The notes: generated from the sequence alone by a model not told the origin. A DNA stretch of 61,107 nt from Pantoea stewartii subsp. stewartii (GCF_008801695.1 NZ_VZPF01000024.1:1-61107), one strand, 5' to 3'. Shown: positions 44,294 to 55,594, counted from the stretch's first letter. Program-made: numbers and translations.

Positions 44294-45472
44294 TTACCGC
44301 AGTTTATATCGCAATAACGTGTAACCCAGCACAGCCGAGAGCAGTGAACCGCTCAGAATCCCCAGCTTCGAGAATGTCACCAGCTGTTCATGAGCCGCAT
44401 CAAAAGCCAGCGAGCTGATAAAGATCGACATCGTAAAACCAATGCCGCACAGCACGCCAATCGCCATGATATCGCGCAGCGTCGTGCCATTAGGCAGCAC
44501 CGCCAGCCTCAGCGTCACCGCCAGCCAACAGAACAGGGTAATCCCTAATGGCTTACCGATCAGCAGGCCAAGGATGATGCCCAGCGGCTCGGGTGACAGC
44601 ACATCGCCAAAGGTAATCCCTGTCAGGGAAATCCCGGCGTTGGCGAAGGCAAACAGCGGCAGAATCAGCCAGTTCACCCAGGGCATCAAGCCATGCGCCA
44701 GATGTTCAGCCGGCGAGTGACCGTCTTTCTCTTCCAGCGGGACAAAGAAGCCGACGACGACGCCCGCAAGCGTTGCATGGACGCCGGACTTCAATACCGC
44801 AGTCCACAGCACCAGCCCGACCAGCATATAAACGGCGATATTACGCACATTACACCGGTTCAGGATGGCCAGCACGACAATGGCTCCTACCGCCACGCTG
44901 AGGGACGTGACTGAGAGATCGCTGGTATAGAACAGCGCGATAATGATAATCGCCCCTAGGTCATCGATAATTGCCAGCGCCATCAAAAAAACTTTCAGGG
45001 CCGTCGGGACACGGCTGCCCAGCAGGGCCAGCACGCCCAGCGCAAAAGCGATATCCGTCGCGGTGGGAATGGCCCAGCCATTGCGGGCGATCTCATCACC
45101 GTGATTAAACAGTAAAAACAGGATGGCAGGCGCCGCCATTCCCCCTAAGGCGGCAATAACCGGGAATACGGCCCGATCGCGGCTGGCCAGTTCACCCGAG
45201 ATGAGTTCACGCTTCACCTCCAGACCAATCAGCAGGAAGAACAGCGCCATCAGGGCGTCATTGATCCATAACAACAGATTTTTGCTGATATCCAGCTCAC
45301 CGAAGCGAATCTGCACCGGTGTCTCCAGCAGCGCCTGGTAGCCCTGAGCGGTAGACGCACTGTTCGCGAGAACCATCGCCACCACGGCAGCCAGAATTAA
45401 CACCATACCGTTGCTGGCATCACTCTCAATAAAACTTTTAATTAAATGCCTGATACGACGAGGTTTTGACAA
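44294..45472 (-). CDS. nhaA: Na+/H+ antiporter NhaA
   Basis: NhaA is the main inner-membrane sodium/proton antiporter, active at alkaline pH and high salt. I chose the TTG at 45472 because AGGAGG lies eight bases upstream; it gives 392 aa starting (M)[19 protein letters not shown]. The GTG frame start at 45499 would translate through that Shine-Dalgarno. About 12 membrane segments are seen. The paired transport aspartates lie in [19 protein letters not shown], and [18 protein letters not shown] and [10 protein letters not shown] (pH-sensing region) are conserved. The cognate LysR regulator gene nhaR, downstream in E. coli, is absent. Confidence 0.94.
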   Translation of the reverse strand: MSKPRRIRHLIKSFIESDASNGMVLILAAVVAMVLANSASTAQGYQALLETPVQIRFGELDISKNLLLWINDALMALFFLLIGLEVKRELISGELASRDRAVFPVIAALGGMAAPAILFLLFNHGDEIARNGWAIPTATDIAFALGVLALLGSRVPTALKVFLMALAIIDDLGAIIIIALFYTSDLSVTSLSVAVGAIVVLAILNRCNVRNIAVYMLVGLVLWTAVLKSGVHATLAGVVVGFFVPLEEKDGHSPAEHLAHGLMPWVNWLILPLFAFANAGISLTGITFGDVLSPEPLGIILGLLIGKPLGITLFCWLAVTLRLAVLPNGTTLRDIMAIGVLCGIGFTMSIFISSLAFDAAHEQLVTFSKLGILSGSLLSAVLGYTLLRYKLR

Positions 45473-45658
45473 AATGCACTCCTCCTGAGCGGAAAACACA
45501 ATGCTGAGCAGTGTAACGATTCACTGAACCTGATAAAAAGCTAATTTATCCGCTTTTACGTAATGTCGACATTTTGGCGACAGCAAAGAGAAGAAGGAAA
45601 GCAGGCAAGAGAAGACAGGGCCCTAAGTAACGGCGTACCTCCGCCCTGGTGCTGGCAT

Positions 45659-45688
45659 AAAAAAAGCGGAGAATGTCCTCTCCGCTTT
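45659..45688 (-). terminator. dnaKJ terminator
   Basis: AAAGCGGAGA (45663-45672) pairs with TCTCCGCTTT (45679-45688) around a 6-base loop, with a T-run on the minus strand. It lies about 20 bp after dnaJ. Confidence 0.92.
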
Positions 45689-45708
45689 AGTGACATACGT
45701 CCGTGCGA

Positions 45709-46851
45709 TTAGCGGGTTAAATCGTCAAAAAACTTTTTCACGCCGTCAAAGAAGCTTTTGGAACGCGGGCTGTTGTGCTCGCCGCTGGGTCCACCAAAGC
45801 TCTCTTCCAGTTCACGCAGCAGCGCTTTTTGCTTGTCATTCAGGCTGACTGGGGTTTCCACCACGACACGGCACAGCAGGTCACCTACCGCACCACCGCG
45901 CACCGATTTCACACCGCGACCGCGCATACGGAACAGCTTACCGGTCTGAGTCTCTGCCGGTACCTTCAGCTTCACGCGTCCGTCCAGGGTAGGCACTTCT
46001 ATCTCACCGCCCAGCGCCGCCATGGCAAAGTTGATCGGCACTTCGCAGTAGAGGTTGTTCTCTTCACGTTCAAAGATCGGATGTTTTTTCACCGTCACCT
46101 GAACGTACAGATCGCCCGCGGGTGCGCCCTGCTCACCGGCTTCACCTTCACCGCTCAACCGAATACGGTCGCCCGTGTCGACGCCCGCTGGAATTTTCAC
46201 CGACAGCGTTTTGGATTTCTCGACGCGGCCATGGCCATGACAGGCGTTGCACGGATCTTTGATCACCGAACCCCGGCCATGACAGGTTGGACAGGCCTGC
46301 TGCACGGTGAAGAAGCCCTGACGCATTTGCACCTGGCCTGCGCCATGACAGGTCGAACAGGTTTGCGGTTTGGTCCCCGCTTTGGCACCGCTGCCGTGGC
46401 AGACATCGCACTCTTCTAACGTCGGAATACGGATCTCTTTGGTCACGCCGCGAACCGCTTCTTCCAGCGTCAGCTCCATGTTGTAGCGCAAATCTGAACC
46501 ACGGGCTGCGCGCTGACGGCGGCCACCACCAAAGATGTCACCGAAAACGTCGCCAAAGATATCGCTGAAATCTGCACCGCCGCCGCCAAAGCCGCCGCCG
46601 AATCCACCTCCGCCCATACCGCCTTGTTCAAAGGCGGCATGACCGTACTGATCGTAGGCCGCGCGCTTCTGGGCGTCCGTTAAGATTTCGTAGGCTTCTT
46701 TTGCTTCTTTAAACTTGGTTTCGGCGTCTTTATCGCCTGGATTACGGTCCGGGTGATATTTCATCGCCAGGCGTTTGTACGCCTTTTTGATTTCACGCTC
46801 GTCTGCAGATTTGGCGACGCCTAAAATCTCGTAGTAATCACTCTTCGCCAT
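45709..46851 (-). CDS. dnaJ: Chaperone protein DnaJ (Hsp40)
   Basis: DnaJ delivers substrates to DnaK and stimulates its ATPase. The 380-aa protein has an N-terminal J domain (HPD at residues 33-35 in [10 protein letters not shown]), a Gly/Phe-rich linker ([16 protein letters not shown]), four CxxCxGxG zinc repeats ([32 protein letters not shown]), and C-terminal substrate-binding domains. E. coli DnaJ has 376 aa. It follows dnaK by about 100 bp with no terminator and shares its heat-shock promoter. Confidence 0.96.
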   Translation of the reverse strand: MAKSDYYEILGVAKSADEREIKKAYKRLAMKYHPDRNPGDKDAETKFKEAKEAYEILTDAQKRAAYDQYGHAAFEQGGMGGGGFGGGFGGGGADFSDIFGDVFGDIFGGGRRQRAARGSDLRYNMELTLEEAVRGVTKEIRIPTLEECDVCHGSGAKAGTKPQTCSTCHGAGQVQMRQGFFTVQQACPTCHGRGSVIKDPCNACHGHGRVEKSKTLSVKIPAGVDTGDRIRLSGEGEAGEQGAPAGDLYVQVTVKKHPIFEREENNLYCEVPINFAMAALGGEIEVPTLDGRVKLKVPAETQTGKLFRMRGRGVKSVRGGAVGDLLCRVVVETPVSLNDKQKALLRELEESFGGPSGEHNSPRSKSFFDGVKKFFDDLTR

Positions 46852-46953
46852 TTATTTAGCCCTTAACATGATCGCACGGGCGTGGAGAAAACTCCTACGC
46901 CCGTGCTGGTTTCAACGGCTGTCAGGGCAACCGTCGCGCCCGGTCAGGGGCAA

Positions 46954-48864
46954 TTATTTCTTATTGTCTTTTACTTCTTCGAATTCAGCATCGACCACAT
47001 CGTCATCTTTCTTCGCTGACGCATCGTGGGCATCCGCTGCACCCGCCTGAGACTGCTGTGCGGCTTCCATCAGTTTGCTGGAAACTTCCATCAGCGCCTG
47101 CATTTTGGCATCGATCTCTGCTTTATCTTCGCCTTTCAGCGCCGTTTCCAGCGCGCTCAGCGCCGCTTCGATTGGGGCTTTGTCATCCGCTGACAGTTTG
47201 TCGCCCGCTTCATCCAGCTGCTTACGTGTGCTGTGAGCGATCTGGTCACCCTGGTTGCGGGTCTGCACCAGCTCTTCGAACTTACGGTCAGATTCCGCGT
47301 TCGCTTCAGCATCACGCACCATTTTCGCAATCTCGTCCTCGTTCAGGCCGGAAGACGCTTTAATGGTGATCTTCTGCTCTTTACCGCTGTTTTTGTCCTT
47401 CGCTGATACGTGCAGGATACCATCCGCATCGATGTCGAAGGTCACTTCGATCTGCGGCATACCGCGTGGCGCAGGCTGAATGCCGTCCAGGTTAAACTGG
47501 CCCAGTGACTTGTTGTCGCTGGCACGCTTACGCTCACCCTGCAGCACGTGAATCGTTACCGCAGACTGGTTGTCTTCTGCCGTCGAGAACACCTGGCTGT
47601 GCTTGGTTGGGATGGTGGTGTTCTTGCTGATCAGCGAAGTCATCACGCCGCCCATGGTTTCGATACCCAGTGACAGCGGAGTCACGTCCAGCAGCAGAAC
47701 GTCTTTCACGTCGCCACCTAACACACCGCCCTGTACCGCAGCACCGACCGCAACCGCTTCATCCGGGTTCACGTCTTTACGTGGCTCTTTGCCAAAGAAC
47801 TCAGTCACTTTAGCCTGAACCAGTGGCATACGTGTCTGACCACCCACCAGGATAACGTCGTTGATGTCCGAAACGGACAGGCCTGCATCCTGCAGTGCGA
47901 CTTTCAGCGGCTCGATAGAGCGCGCAACCAGATCTTCAACCAGCGACTCCAGTTTAGAACGGGTCACTTTGATGTTCAGGTGTTTAGGACCGGTAGCATC
48001 CGCCGTAATGTACGGCAGGTTAACATCGGTCTGCTGCGCAGAAGACAGCTCGATCTTGGCTTTCTCGGCCGCTTCTTTCAGGCGCTGCATCGCCAGTGAA
48101 TCGTTGTGCAGATCGATGCCCTGGTCTTTCTTAAATTCTGCCACCAGATAGTTGATCAGGCGGCTGTCGAAGTCTTCACCACCCAGGTGCGTATCACCGT
48201 TGGTTGCCAGAACTTCAAAGGTCTTTTCGCCATCAACGTCGTCGATTTCGATGATAGAGATATCGAAGGTACCGCCACCCAGGTCATAAACTGCGATGAT
48301 GCGGTTGCCCTGGCCTTTATCCAGGCCATACGCCAGCGCCGCTGCCGTCGGTTCGTTGATGATACGTTTGACTTCCAGACCTGCGATACGGCCAGCATCT
48401 TTGGTTGCCTGACGCTGAGCATCGTTGAAGTAAGCCGGAACGGTGATAACCGCTTCAGTTACGGGCTCACCCAGGAAATCTTCAGCCGTTTTCTTCATCT
48501 TTTTCAGCACTTCCGCAGAAATCTGCGGCGGTGCCATTTTCTGGCCTTTCACTTCCAGCCATGCGTCGCCGTTATCAGCACCCACAATTTTGTAAGGCAT
48601 GATTTTGATATCACGCTGTACTTCTTCGTCCTGGAAGCGACGGCCAATCAGACGCTTGATCGCAAACAGGGTATTCTGCGGGTTGGTCACAGCCTGACGT
48701 TTAGCCGGTTGTCCGACCAGAGTTTCACCATCCTGTGTATAAGCGATGATCGAAGGCGTGGTGCGATCGCCTTCGGCGTTCTCAAGCACACGCGCTTTGG
48801 TGCCGTCCATGACCGCAACACAAGAGTTGGTTGTACCCAGGTCAATACCAATAATCTTACCCAT
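46954..48864 (-). CDS. dnaK: Chaperone protein DnaK (Hsp70)
   Basis: DnaK is the ATP-dependent Hsp70 that folds and protects proteins and helps control sigma-32. The 636-aa product (E. coli 638) starts [21 protein letters not shown]. The ATPase domain has [20 protein letters not shown] and [19 protein letters not shown]; the linker [12 protein letters not shown] precedes the beta-sandwich substrate domain and helical lid. The acidic tail ends [12 protein letters not shown]. It is the first gene of dnaKJ, under a sigma-32 promoter. Confidence 0.97.
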   Translation of the reverse strand: MGKIIGIDLGTTNSCVAVMDGTKARVLENAEGDRTTPSIIAYTQDGETLVGQPAKRQAVTNPQNTLFAIKRLIGRRFQDEEVQRDIKIMPYKIVGADNGDAWLEVKGQKMAPPQISAEVLKKMKKTAEDFLGEPVTEAVITVPAYFNDAQRQATKDAGRIAGLEVKRIINEPTAAALAYGLDKGQGNRIIAVYDLGGGTFDISIIEIDDVDGEKTFEVLATNGDTHLGGEDFDSRLINYLVAEFKKDQGIDLHNDSLAMQRLKEAAEKAKIELSSAQQTDVNLPYITADATGPKHLNIKVTRSKLESLVEDLVARSIEPLKVALQDAGLSVSDINDVILVGGQTRMPLVQAKVTEFFGKEPRKDVNPDEAVAVGAAVQGGVLGGDVKDVLLLDVTPLSLGIETMGGVMTSLISKNTTIPTKHSQVFSTAEDNQSAVTIHVLQGERKRASDNKSLGQFNLDGIQPAPRGMPQIEVTFDIDADGILHVSAKDKNSGKEQKITIKASSGLNEDEIAKMVRDAEANAESDRKFEELVQTRNQGDQIAHSTRKQLDEAGDKLSADDKAPIEAALSALETALKGEDKAEIDAKMQALMEVSSKLMEAAQQSQAGAADAHDASAKKDDDVVDAEFEEVKDNKK

Positions 48865-48989
48865 CTAAACATCTCCCACTTAAATTCGTTGCCAGTTTGG
48901 GTTGTGAACCTTTTATGTGGGCAGGTTGATGACATTCAACCCGACCTCACATGCTTTTTTTTCCAACGTCCACAACGCTCGATGACAAG

Positions 48990-49022
48990 TAAATGGGGTC
49001 GCTTAGAAGCGCATCAAGGGTT
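48990..49022 (-). promoter_or_regulatory. Sigma-32 heat-shock promoter of dnaK
   Basis: On the minus strand the -35 element ACCCTTGATG and -10 element CCCCATTTA are separated as in E. coli dnaK P1 and match the RpoH consensus. It lies about 125 bp before the dnaK start. Confidence 0.9.
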
Positions 49023-49024
49023 AA

Positions 49025-49231
49025 ATGAAAAAAAATTTTCAACGGCCGCTCAGGCTGCCTTAACCAAGATAATAAACTGACGCGCTCCCTGACGAGAGTG
49101 CGGCAAAATGCCGCCTCGAAACAGTCCACGTTTCGGTTCTGTTCATCCATACAATGGGCAGTCCGGGTACGGTACGCTTTTATCTGGCGCAGGGCGCGGC
49201 GGCGAGCATCAGACTGCACGCCGCGGCTGGC
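49025..49231. other. Spacer between dnaK and the MHS transporter
   Basis: No gene is seen. A hairpin GCGGC-aaaat-GCCGC lies near 49103-49117 without a T-run. E. coli carries satP and other genes upstream of dnaK; none is present here. Confidence 0.45.
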
Positions 49232-49264
49232 AGAGAAAAAGAAAGCGCGGAGCCGGGCTCCGCG
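49232..49264 (-). terminator. Terminator of the MHS transporter gene
   Basis: CGCGGAGC (49246-49253) pairs with GCTCCGCG (49257-49264), and on the minus strand a T-rich tail follows. It lies eight bases after the stop codon. Confidence 0.88.
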
Positions 49265-49272
49265 TACAGGGT

Positions 49273-50580
49273 TCAGGCCTGATTGATGCCTTCACTCAGG
49301 CAAGGCTCGTGGCTGATATCCTGTCTCAGCCAGACGCTGACGATCAGTCCCACCAGCGCCAGCGCCATGACATACCAGCCAGGCGCCAGGGGAGACACAT
49401 TCATTAGCAATGTTACGCAAATCGGCGTCAGCCCGCCAAACACCGCATAGGAAAGGTTGTAGGAAAAAGACAGGCCGGTGAAGCGAACCTCGGCGGGGAA
49501 CGCGCGCACCATGACAAAGGGCACAATCCCGACAACACCCACGCTAAGACCTGCCAGCCCGTAAAGCAAAAACAGGTAATCGGGATGCTGCGGTGCCAGC
49601 GAATAGAACAGCCCGCTGCACAGTGCGAGCAATACGCTTCCTGTGCTTAATGTCCGGCTGGTACCGAAGCGGTCCACCAGCAGTCCGGATACGATACAGC
49701 CCACACACAGCATAATAATCGCAATGCTGTTGGCTTTTAAGGTCAGCGCCGGCGCCATTCCATGCTGTTTCTGCAACCAGACCGGTGCCATCAAAATCAC
49801 CACAACGATACAGGCCGACAGCATCCAGGTCAGCAGAATTGAAATCGCTACCGATTTTCGATGTTTCATGACCACGGTTTTCAGCGGCAGTTCCTGCGCC
49901 AGCGTTTTGCGCTGCTGCATCTCCACGAAAACCGGCGTTTCATGCAGCCAGCGGCGTAAATACATGGCGCCTAAGCCAAACGCCCCGCCCAGAAAGAAAG
50001 GAATGCGCCAGCCGCCATCGTGAATCGCCTGTTGCGTCAGCGTTGTATTAATTAAGGTTGCCACCACCGATCCCAACAGGATGCCAATCGTCAGTCCGGC
50101 GGTCAGCGTGCCGCAGGCGATACCAATGCGTTTGTAAGGCACATGCTCCGCCACAAACACCCATGCACCAGGCACTTCACCACCGATAGCCGCCCCCTGC
50201 AGCATGCGCAGAAGCAGCATCAACAGCGGCGCGGCAAGACCAATCGACGACCAGGTGGGCAACGCGCCCATTGCCAGGGTGGGTAAGGCCATCAGCAATA
50301 TGCTCAGGCTGAACATTTTTTTACGGCCCACTTTGTCGCCAAAGTGCGCCATGATGATGCCACCAAGCGGACGCGCCAGATAACCCGCGGCAAAAATGGC
50401 GAACGTCTGTAACTGACGAAGCCAGTCGGGGATATCGGCGGGAAAGAAGAGTTCACCGATAACGGCGGCGAAAAAAACGAAGATGATAAAGTCGTAAAAT
50501 TCCAGCGCGCCACCCAGCGCAGCCAGTGCCAGCGTTTTATAGTCCTGAGGTTTCAGGCGCGGCGTCTCAAGTGTGGTCAT
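49273..50580 (-). CDS. MFS transporter, metabolite:H+ symporter (MHS) family
   Basis: A 435-aa inner-membrane protein with about 12 membrane segments. The opening ALGGALEFYDFIIFVFFAAVIG and ARPLGGIIMAHFGDKVGRKKMF are hallmarks of the MHS branch of the major facilitator superfamily (ProP, KgtP, CitA types); GAAIGGEVPGAWVFVAEH is a second family motif. MHS members take up carboxylates or osmolytes with protons, but the substrate cannot be read from sequence. It lacks the C-terminal coiled coil of ProP. It sits between dnaK and mog, where E. coli has satP, and appears monocistronic. Confidence 0.88.
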   Translation of the reverse strand: MTTLETPRLKPQDYKTLALAALGGALEFYDFIIFVFFAAVIGELFFPADIPDWLRQLQTFAIFAAGYLARPLGGIIMAHFGDKVGRKKMFSLSILLMALPTLAMGALPTWSSIGLAAPLLMLLLRMLQGAAIGGEVPGAWVFVAEHVPYKRIGIACGTLTAGLTIGILLGSVVATLINTTLTQQAIHDGGWRIPFFLGGAFGLGAMYLRRWLHETPVFVEMQQRKTLAQELPLKTVVMKHRKSVAISILLTWMLSACIVVVILMAPVWLQKQHGMAPALTLKANSIAIIMLCVGCIVSGLLVDRFGTSRTLSTGSVLLALCSGLFYSLAPQHPDYLFLLYGLAGLSVGVVGIVPFVMVRAFPAEVRFTGLSFSYNLSYAVFGGLTPICVTLLMNVSPLAPGWYVMALALVGLIVSVWLRQDISHEPCLSEGINQA

Positions 50581-50684
50581 AGGCGTCCAGAGATAAAGAG
50601 AACGGTTGTAAAGCTGTGCTTACTATACCGTCAATTTATCACCACACCAGCCAGGCTGTAGCTTATTCCTGAAAAGCAGAATAT

Positions 50685-51272
50685 TTAGTTATTTATCTCA
50701 CGTATGGCGCTTTTTGGGCGAAAAGCTGCTACGCATTCCGCGTGGGTTTCGACATAAGGTCCGTCGAGCAACTGTAAACAATAAGGTACAGCTGCAAAAA
50801 TTCCTGGGACCAGGACGTTGCCCTGCGCGTCTTTCAGCCCCTCCAGCGTTTCTTTAATGGATTTCGGCTGACCGGGCAGGTTAAGGATCAGGGATTGTTT
50901 ACGAATCACGCCCACCTGGCGCGATAGAATCGCGGTCGGCACAAACTTCAGGCTGATTTGCCGCATCTGCTCGCCAAATCCTGGCATCTCGCGATCGGCC
51001 ACCGCTAACGTCGCATCCGGCGTCACATCACGACGTGCCGGACCGGTTCCACCGGTGGTCAGCACCAGATGACAGAAGCGTTCGTCCACCAGCTCGCAAA
51101 TGGCCTGCTCAATCATGGGCTGCTCATCCGGGACCAGTCGCGTTTCCAGTTCAAAAGGCGTGCTGATCGCACCGCTCAGCCAGGCTTCCAGAGCCGGAAT
51201 GCCCTGATCCTGATAAATGCCGTTCGCTGCGCGATCGGAAACCGAGATCAATCCGATACGTAATGTGTTCAT
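50685..51272 (-). CDS. mog: Molybdopterin adenylyltransferase Mog
   Basis: Mog adenylates molybdopterin before molybdate insertion by MoeA. The 195-aa product has the E. coli length, starts MNTLRIGLISVSDRAANGIYQDQ and contains the MPT-binding motif TTGGTGPARRDVTPDA and the NLPGQPKSIKE segment. It lies between talB and the transporter; gaps on both sides exceed 100 bp. Confidence 0.95.
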   Translation of the reverse strand: MNTLRIGLISVSDRAANGIYQDQGIPALEAWLSGAISTPFELETRLVPDEQPMIEQAICELVDERFCHLVLTTGGTGPARRDVTPDATLAVADREMPGFGEQMRQISLKFVPTAILSRQVGVIRKQSLILNLPGQPKSIKETLEGLKDAQGNVLVPGIFAAVPYCLQLLDGPYVETHAECVAAFRPKSAIREINN

Positions 51273-51388
51273 GATGTTGTTCGCTGTGGTTTACCGCAGT
51301 GCGGTGATAAGGAAAGGACGTAGTGAAAAGAATAACAAACCGTGACGGAAAGGGAAAACCGTGGCGACGGTGCCGCCACGGTGAACGA

Positions 51389-52342
51389 TTAAAGCATTTC
51401 TGCCAGCATCTTCTCAAGTTTGCCCTGGTCGATGGCAAAGTTGCGGATACCTTCCGCCAGCTTGGTCACCGCCATCGGATCCTGGTTGTGCTGCCACAGG
51501 AACTCTGACTCGGTCATTTTCTCCGGACGCGCTTTCACTTCACCGCTGTAGCTCAGCTTACGCTCCAGCGAGCCCTCGCTTTCAGCCAGCTCCTTCAGCA
51601 GCGCAGGTGAAATGGTCAGACGGTCACAGCCAGCCAGCTCAATGATTTCACCGACGTTACGGAAGCTTGCCCCCATAACCACCGTTTCATAACCGTGTTG
51701 CTTGTAGTAGTTATAGATTTCAGAGACGGATACCACGCCTGGATCTTCGTGTGGCGCGTACTCTTTTTTGTCGGTGTTCGCTTTGTACCAGTCGAGGATA
51801 CGGCCTACAAAAGGCGAAATCAGATACACGCCCGCTTCCGCACAGGCACGCGCCTGGGCGAAGGAGAACAGCAGCGTCAGGTTACAGTTGATGCCTTCTT
51901 TTTCCAGCTGTTCTGCTGCACGAATACCCTGCCAGGTTGACGCCAGTTTGATCAGGATACGATCGTTGCTGATACCGGCATCGTTATAGAGTTTGATCAG
52001 GCTGCGTGCCTTGGCAATGCTGGCTTCTGTGTCGTAAGAAAGACGCGCATCCACTTCGGTCGAAATGCGGCCCGGGACCAGTTTAAGGATTTCCAGACCA
52101 ATGTTTACGGCCAGTTTGTCAGAGACCAGTTGCAGTTGTTGCTCTTTATCGTTGCTCTGCTGACGTGCCCACGCGATCGCTTCATCAATCAGTTTACGGT
52201 ATTCAGGGATTTGAGCAGCGTTAAGAATCAGAGAAGGGTTGGTGGTGGCATCCTGGGGTTGATACAGCTTCATCGCTGCGATATCACCGGTGTCGGCCAC
52301 TACGGTGGTCAGTTGACGCAGGGAGGTCAGTTTGTCCGTCAT
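51389..52342 (-). CDS. talB: Transaldolase B
   Basis: TalB transfers a dihydroxyacetone unit between sugar phosphates in the non-oxidative pentose phosphate pathway. The 317-aa product has the E. coli length. The Schiff-base lysine is residue 132 in [11 protein letters not shown], and the acid motif [10 protein letters not shown] is present near residue 31. It diverges from yaaA and precedes mog. Confidence 0.95.
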   Translation of the reverse strand: MTDKLTSLRQLTTVVADTGDIAAMKLYQPQDATTNPSLILNAAQIPEYRKLIDEAIAWARQQSNDKEQQLQLVSDKLAVNIGLEILKLVPGRISTEVDARLSYDTEASIAKARSLIKLYNDAGISNDRILIKLASTWQGIRAAEQLEKEGINCNLTLLFSFAQARACAEAGVYLISPFVGRILDWYKANTDKKEYAPHEDPGVVSVSEIYNYYKQHGYETVVMGASFRNVGEIIELAGCDRLTISPALLKELAESEGSLERKLSYSGEVKARPEKMTESEFLWQHNQDPMAVTKLAEGIRNFAIDQGKLEKMLAEML

Positions 52343-52549
52343 GTTCTTTTCTCTTAGTTAACTGTCAGGGTGATAAAAGGCTGTTGGGATAATATCACGC
52401 GGCAACGGCGGTGCAAGGTCGGGGAATGCCGTTTACGATAGCGCGAACGAATGGGAGTGATTTGCCGATCCTTGCGGCTTTTTTGCTACACTCGCAGCAA
52501 CAATGACTGGCTCTCCCCTTTCTGAAAGGGACTTACTGAGGACGCGACG

Positions 52550-53323
52550 ATGTTGATGGTGATCTCGCCCGCCAAAACGCTGGATTATGAAAGCCCCCTG
52601 GCCACACAGCACTTTACCCAACCTGCCCTGTTAGAAAAGTCACAACAGCTGATTCAGATTGCGCGTACGCTGTCGCCTGCGCAGATCGCGTCATTAATGA
52701 GTATCAGCGATAAACTGGCCCATCTGAACGCCGAACGTTTCAACAGCTGGCATCCCGACTTCAGCCTGGACAATGCCCGTCAGGCTATTCTGGCGTTCAA
52801 AGGCGATGTCTACACCGGTTTGCAGGCTGAAACCTTTAGCGAACACGATTTCGACTTTGCGCAGCAACATCTGCGGATGCTGTCGGGCTTATACGGTTTA
52901 CTGCGTCCGCTGGATCTGATGCAGCCGTATCGCCTGGAGATGGGCATCAAGCTGGCGAATCCGGCAGGCCAGGATCTTTACAGCTTCTGGGGCGACCTGC
53001 TCACTGAAAAACTGAATGAAGCCCTTGCCCGCCAGGGCGATGACATATTGATTAATCTGGCGTCAGACGAATACTTCAAAGCGATCAAACCGAAAAAACT
53101 GCAGGCGCGCCTGATCAAGCCGGTGTTTCTGGATGAGAAAAACGGCAAGTATAAAGTCATCAGTTTCTATGCGAAGAAGGCCCGGGGATTGATGAGCCGC
53201 TTTATTATTCAGCAGCGCCTGACCCAACCTGAGCAGTTAACCCGGTTTGACCTTGAGGGTTATCGGTTTGTAGCAGAGGAAAGCAGAGACAACGAACTGG
53301 TGTTTAAACGCGCCGAACAGTAA
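52550..53323 (+). CDS. yaaA: Peroxide stress protein YaaA (DUF328)
   Basis: YaaA lowers intracellular free iron and protects DNA during hydrogen peroxide stress; in E. coli it is induced by OxyR. The 257-aa product starts [16 protein letters not shown] and aligns throughout with E. coli YaaA, including [37 protein letters not shown] and the basic [18 protein letters not shown]-binding region. A GAGGA Shine-Dalgarno precedes ATG 52550. It is transcribed alone and converges with thrC. Confidence 0.94.
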   Translation: MLMVISPAKTLDYESPLATQHFTQPALLEKSQQLIQIARTLSPAQIASLMSISDKLAHLNAERFNSWHPDFSLDNARQAILAFKGDVYTGLQAETFSEHDFDFAQQHLRMLSGLYGLLRPLDLMQPYRLEMGIKLANPAGQDLYSFWGDLLTEKLNEALARQGDDILINLASDEYFKAIKPKKLQARLIKPVFLDEKNGKYKVISFYAKKARGLMSRFIIQQRLTQPEQLTRFDLEGYRFVAEESRDNELVFKRAEQ

Positions 53324-53350
53324 ACCTGCCCGACGCGCGACTGAATGCAG

Positions 53351-53378
53351 GAAGGTGGCACGAGCCACCTTTCTTTTA
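53351..53378. terminator. Terminator between yaaA and thrC
   Basis: AAGGTGGC pairs with GCCACCTT around a 4-base loop. The plus-strand tail TCTTTTATT is T-rich, but it lies immediately at the thrC stop, so it mainly serves yaaA. Confidence 0.75.
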
Positions 53379-54659
53379 TTTCAGCAAAAAGGCACGCAGT
53401 GAGGCAAAATCTGCCTTCATGGTATGCGACAGCAACGGCAGATCGGCACGCTCTGCAAGTTCAGTCGGCAGCGCCAGCTTCTGCTCCAGAATACTTTCCA
53501 CGCTCTCCAGGAACTTCGCCGGGTGCGCCGTGCCAAGGAATAAGCCGTACTCGCCGTCCTGTAACTGGTCACGCAGCAAGCGCCAGGCAATCGCCGCGTG
53601 CGGCTCTGATACGTAACCCAGTTTCGCCAGATCACGCATCGCTTCGCGCGTCACCGCGTCGGATACCGCGCCGTAGGCTAAATCACTCAGGCGCCAGGTT
53701 TTGCGACGGAACAGCTCCTCAACGCGCGGCCAGTTATTCGGCTGGCTCACATCCATGGCGTTCGACAATGTCGCAACGGTCGCGTTAGGCTGCCATTCGC
53801 CGTTGCCAAGAAAGCGCGGCACCGTGTCATTGGCATTCGTTGCCGCAATAAACCGCTTGATCGGCAGCCCAAGTGACTTCGCCAGCAGACCTGCCGTCAA
53901 ATCACCAAAGTTGCCACTTGGTACAGAGACGACCAGTTGATTACGTTTTTCCTGCGGCAGTTGCGCGACGGCTTCAAAGTAATAACAAATCTGCGCCAGC
54001 AGACGGCTGATGTTGATGGAGTTGGCTGAGTTCAGGCCGATAGCTTTCTTCAGTTCCTGATCATCAAAGGCCTGTTTGACCAATGCCTGGCAGGCATCAA
54101 AATCGCCGTCAATCGCAATGGTTTCGATGTTGCCGCCCAGCGTACAGAACAATTTCTCCTGCAACGGGCTGATTTTGCCCTGCGGATACAGGATCACGAC
54201 GCGCACATTTTCCATGCCGTAAAACGCATGGGCGACGGCGGCACCGGTATCGCCAGAGGTTGCCGTCAGAATCGTGATCTGCTCATCTGAACCACTTACA
54301 TAGGACAGCATCTGCGCCATAAAACGGCCGCCAAAGTCTTTGAACGCCAGGGTTGGGCCGTGGAACAGTTCAAGACAGGCGACATCATCGGTCACCGCTT
54401 TGATCGGTGCCGGAAAGGTAAAGGCCGTTTTCAGGCGTTCGGTCAGATGCGCCGCCGGCACTTCGTCGCCAATATAGGCAGAGAGGATTTTGCTGCTGCG
54501 TGTAACAAAATCCATCTCCAGCATGGCATCGATGTCGGTCAGTTCAAATTCAGGTAGCTCAAGCGGGAAAAACAGCCCTTGCTGTGAACCCAGACCTTGT
54601 TTCACCGCCTGGGCGAAGCTGACCTGCTCGTTATGATCCTTAAGATTGTAGAGTTTCAT
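53376..54659 (-). CDS. thrC: Threonine synthase
   Basis: ThrC converts phosphohomoserine to threonine with pyridoxal phosphate. The 427-aa product (E. coli 428) starts MKLYNLKDHNEQVSFAQAV. The PLP lysine is residue 107 in GPTLAFKDFGGRF, and TATSGDTGAAVAHAF and SVPSGNFGDLTAG bind the cofactor phosphate. It follows thrB by three bases as the last gene of thrLABC. Confidence 0.96.
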   Translation of the reverse strand: MKLYNLKDHNEQVSFAQAVKQGLGSQQGLFFPLELPEFELTDIDAMLEMDFVTRSSKILSAYIGDEVPAAHLTERLKTAFTFPAPIKAVTDDVACLELFHGPTLAFKDFGGRFMAQMLSYVSGSDEQITILTATSGDTGAAVAHAFYGMENVRVVILYPQGKISPLQEKLFCTLGGNIETIAIDGDFDACQALVKQAFDDQELKKAIGLNSANSINISRLLAQICYYFEAVAQLPQEKRNQLVVSVPSGNFGDLTAGLLAKSLGLPIKRFIAATNANDTVPRFLGNGEWQPNATVATLSNAMDVSQPNNWPRVEELFRRKTWRLSDLAYGAVSDAVTREAMRDLAKLGYVSEPHAAIAWRLLRDQLQDGEYGLFLGTAHPAKFLESVESILEQKLALPTELAERADLPLLSHTMKADFASLRAFLLK

Positions 54660-54662
54660 GCG

Positions 54663-55592
54663 TTATCCCAGTTTACGTGCGCCAGCCGTATCAAGACGGC
54701 AGATATGGACGAAGCCTTCATCGTTCTGCAGATAGTGCTGGCTCAGCCAGTCGGCCATCTGCTGTGCCGTTTCCATCTGGTTGCAAATGGCAAAGAGCGT
54801 GGGGCCAGAGCCCGAAATACCGCAGGCCAGCGCCCCGATATCCTGAGCAGCCTGACGTGCCTGGGCAAAGCCCGGTAACAGCTGAGTCCGGTACGGCTCA
54901 GCAATCACATCCTGCATCAGTTTAGCCGCCAGCGCGGGTTGGCGCGTATGGCAGGCATGAATGAATCCGGCCAGCAGTCGGCCGTGCTTGATGCAGTCCT
55001 GCTTCGCGTACTGCGCCGGTAAAATCGCCCGCGCCTCCGCTGTTGACACTTTGATGCCCGGATAGGCCATCACCCACAGCCAGTCGTCAAAGCCTGGCAC
55101 CGCCTGGGTAATGATCCCATTTTCCTCGATCATCAGTTGAATACCGCCAAGGAAGCACGGCGCAACATTATCGTAATGTACGCTACCGGAAATGCGCCCT
55201 TCCAGCTCCCCCATTAACGTCAGGAGCTGGTTGTCATCCAGCGGTTTGCCACAAAATTCGTTCATGGCCATCAGACCCGCAACCACGGAACAGGCGCTGG
55301 AGCCCAGCCCCGAGCCTATAGGCATGTTTTTTTCCAGCGTGATCGCCACCGGCACGCTTTTGCCAATGGCTTCGCAGAACCGCTCCCAGCACTGATAAAC
55401 GATATTCTCTTTAGGATCGCTGGGCAGTTTACTGACAAAGCGGCCAGTATTGCTCAGGCTAAAGCTGTCGGCCGCCTCGACCGAGACGCAATCTCCCAGC
55501 AATGAACCATCCACTGGCGAGACCGCCGCGCCCAGCACATCAAAGCCCACGCTGACATTGCCTATTGAGGCCGGCGCATGAATTTTTACCAT
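54663..55592 (-). CDS. thrB: Homoserine kinase
   Basis: ThrB phosphorylates homoserine. From ATG 55592 it is 309 aa (E. coli 310), starting [20 protein letters not shown]; an ATG three bases earlier overlaps the thrA stop, and the longer frame from 55613 lies in thrA. The GHMP kinase ATP-binding motif [17 protein letters not shown] and C-terminal [11 protein letters not shown] are intact. It is almost contiguous with thrA, indicating translational coupling. Confidence 0.95.
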   Translation of the reverse strand: MVKIHAPASIGNVSVGFDVLGAAVSPVDGSLLGDCVSVEAADSFSLSNTGRFVSKLPSDPKENIVYQCWERFCEAIGKSVPVAITLEKNMPIGSGLGSSACSVVAGLMAMNEFCGKPLDDNQLLTLMGELEGRISGSVHYDNVAPCFLGGIQLMIEENGIITQAVPGFDDWLWVMAYPGIKVSTAEARAILPAQYAKQDCIKHGRLLAGFIHACHTRQPALAAKLMQDVIAEPYRTQLLPGFAQARQAAQDIGALACGISGSGPTLFAICNQMETAQQMADWLSQHYLQNDEGFVHICRLDTAGARKLG

Positions 55593-55594
55593 CA

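Noticed and set aside
48106..49080. 324-codon plus-strand frame antisense to dnaK
   Set aside because: Long frames opposite hsp70 genes are a known codon-usage artefact, and this one covers the dnaK start and its heat-shock promoter.
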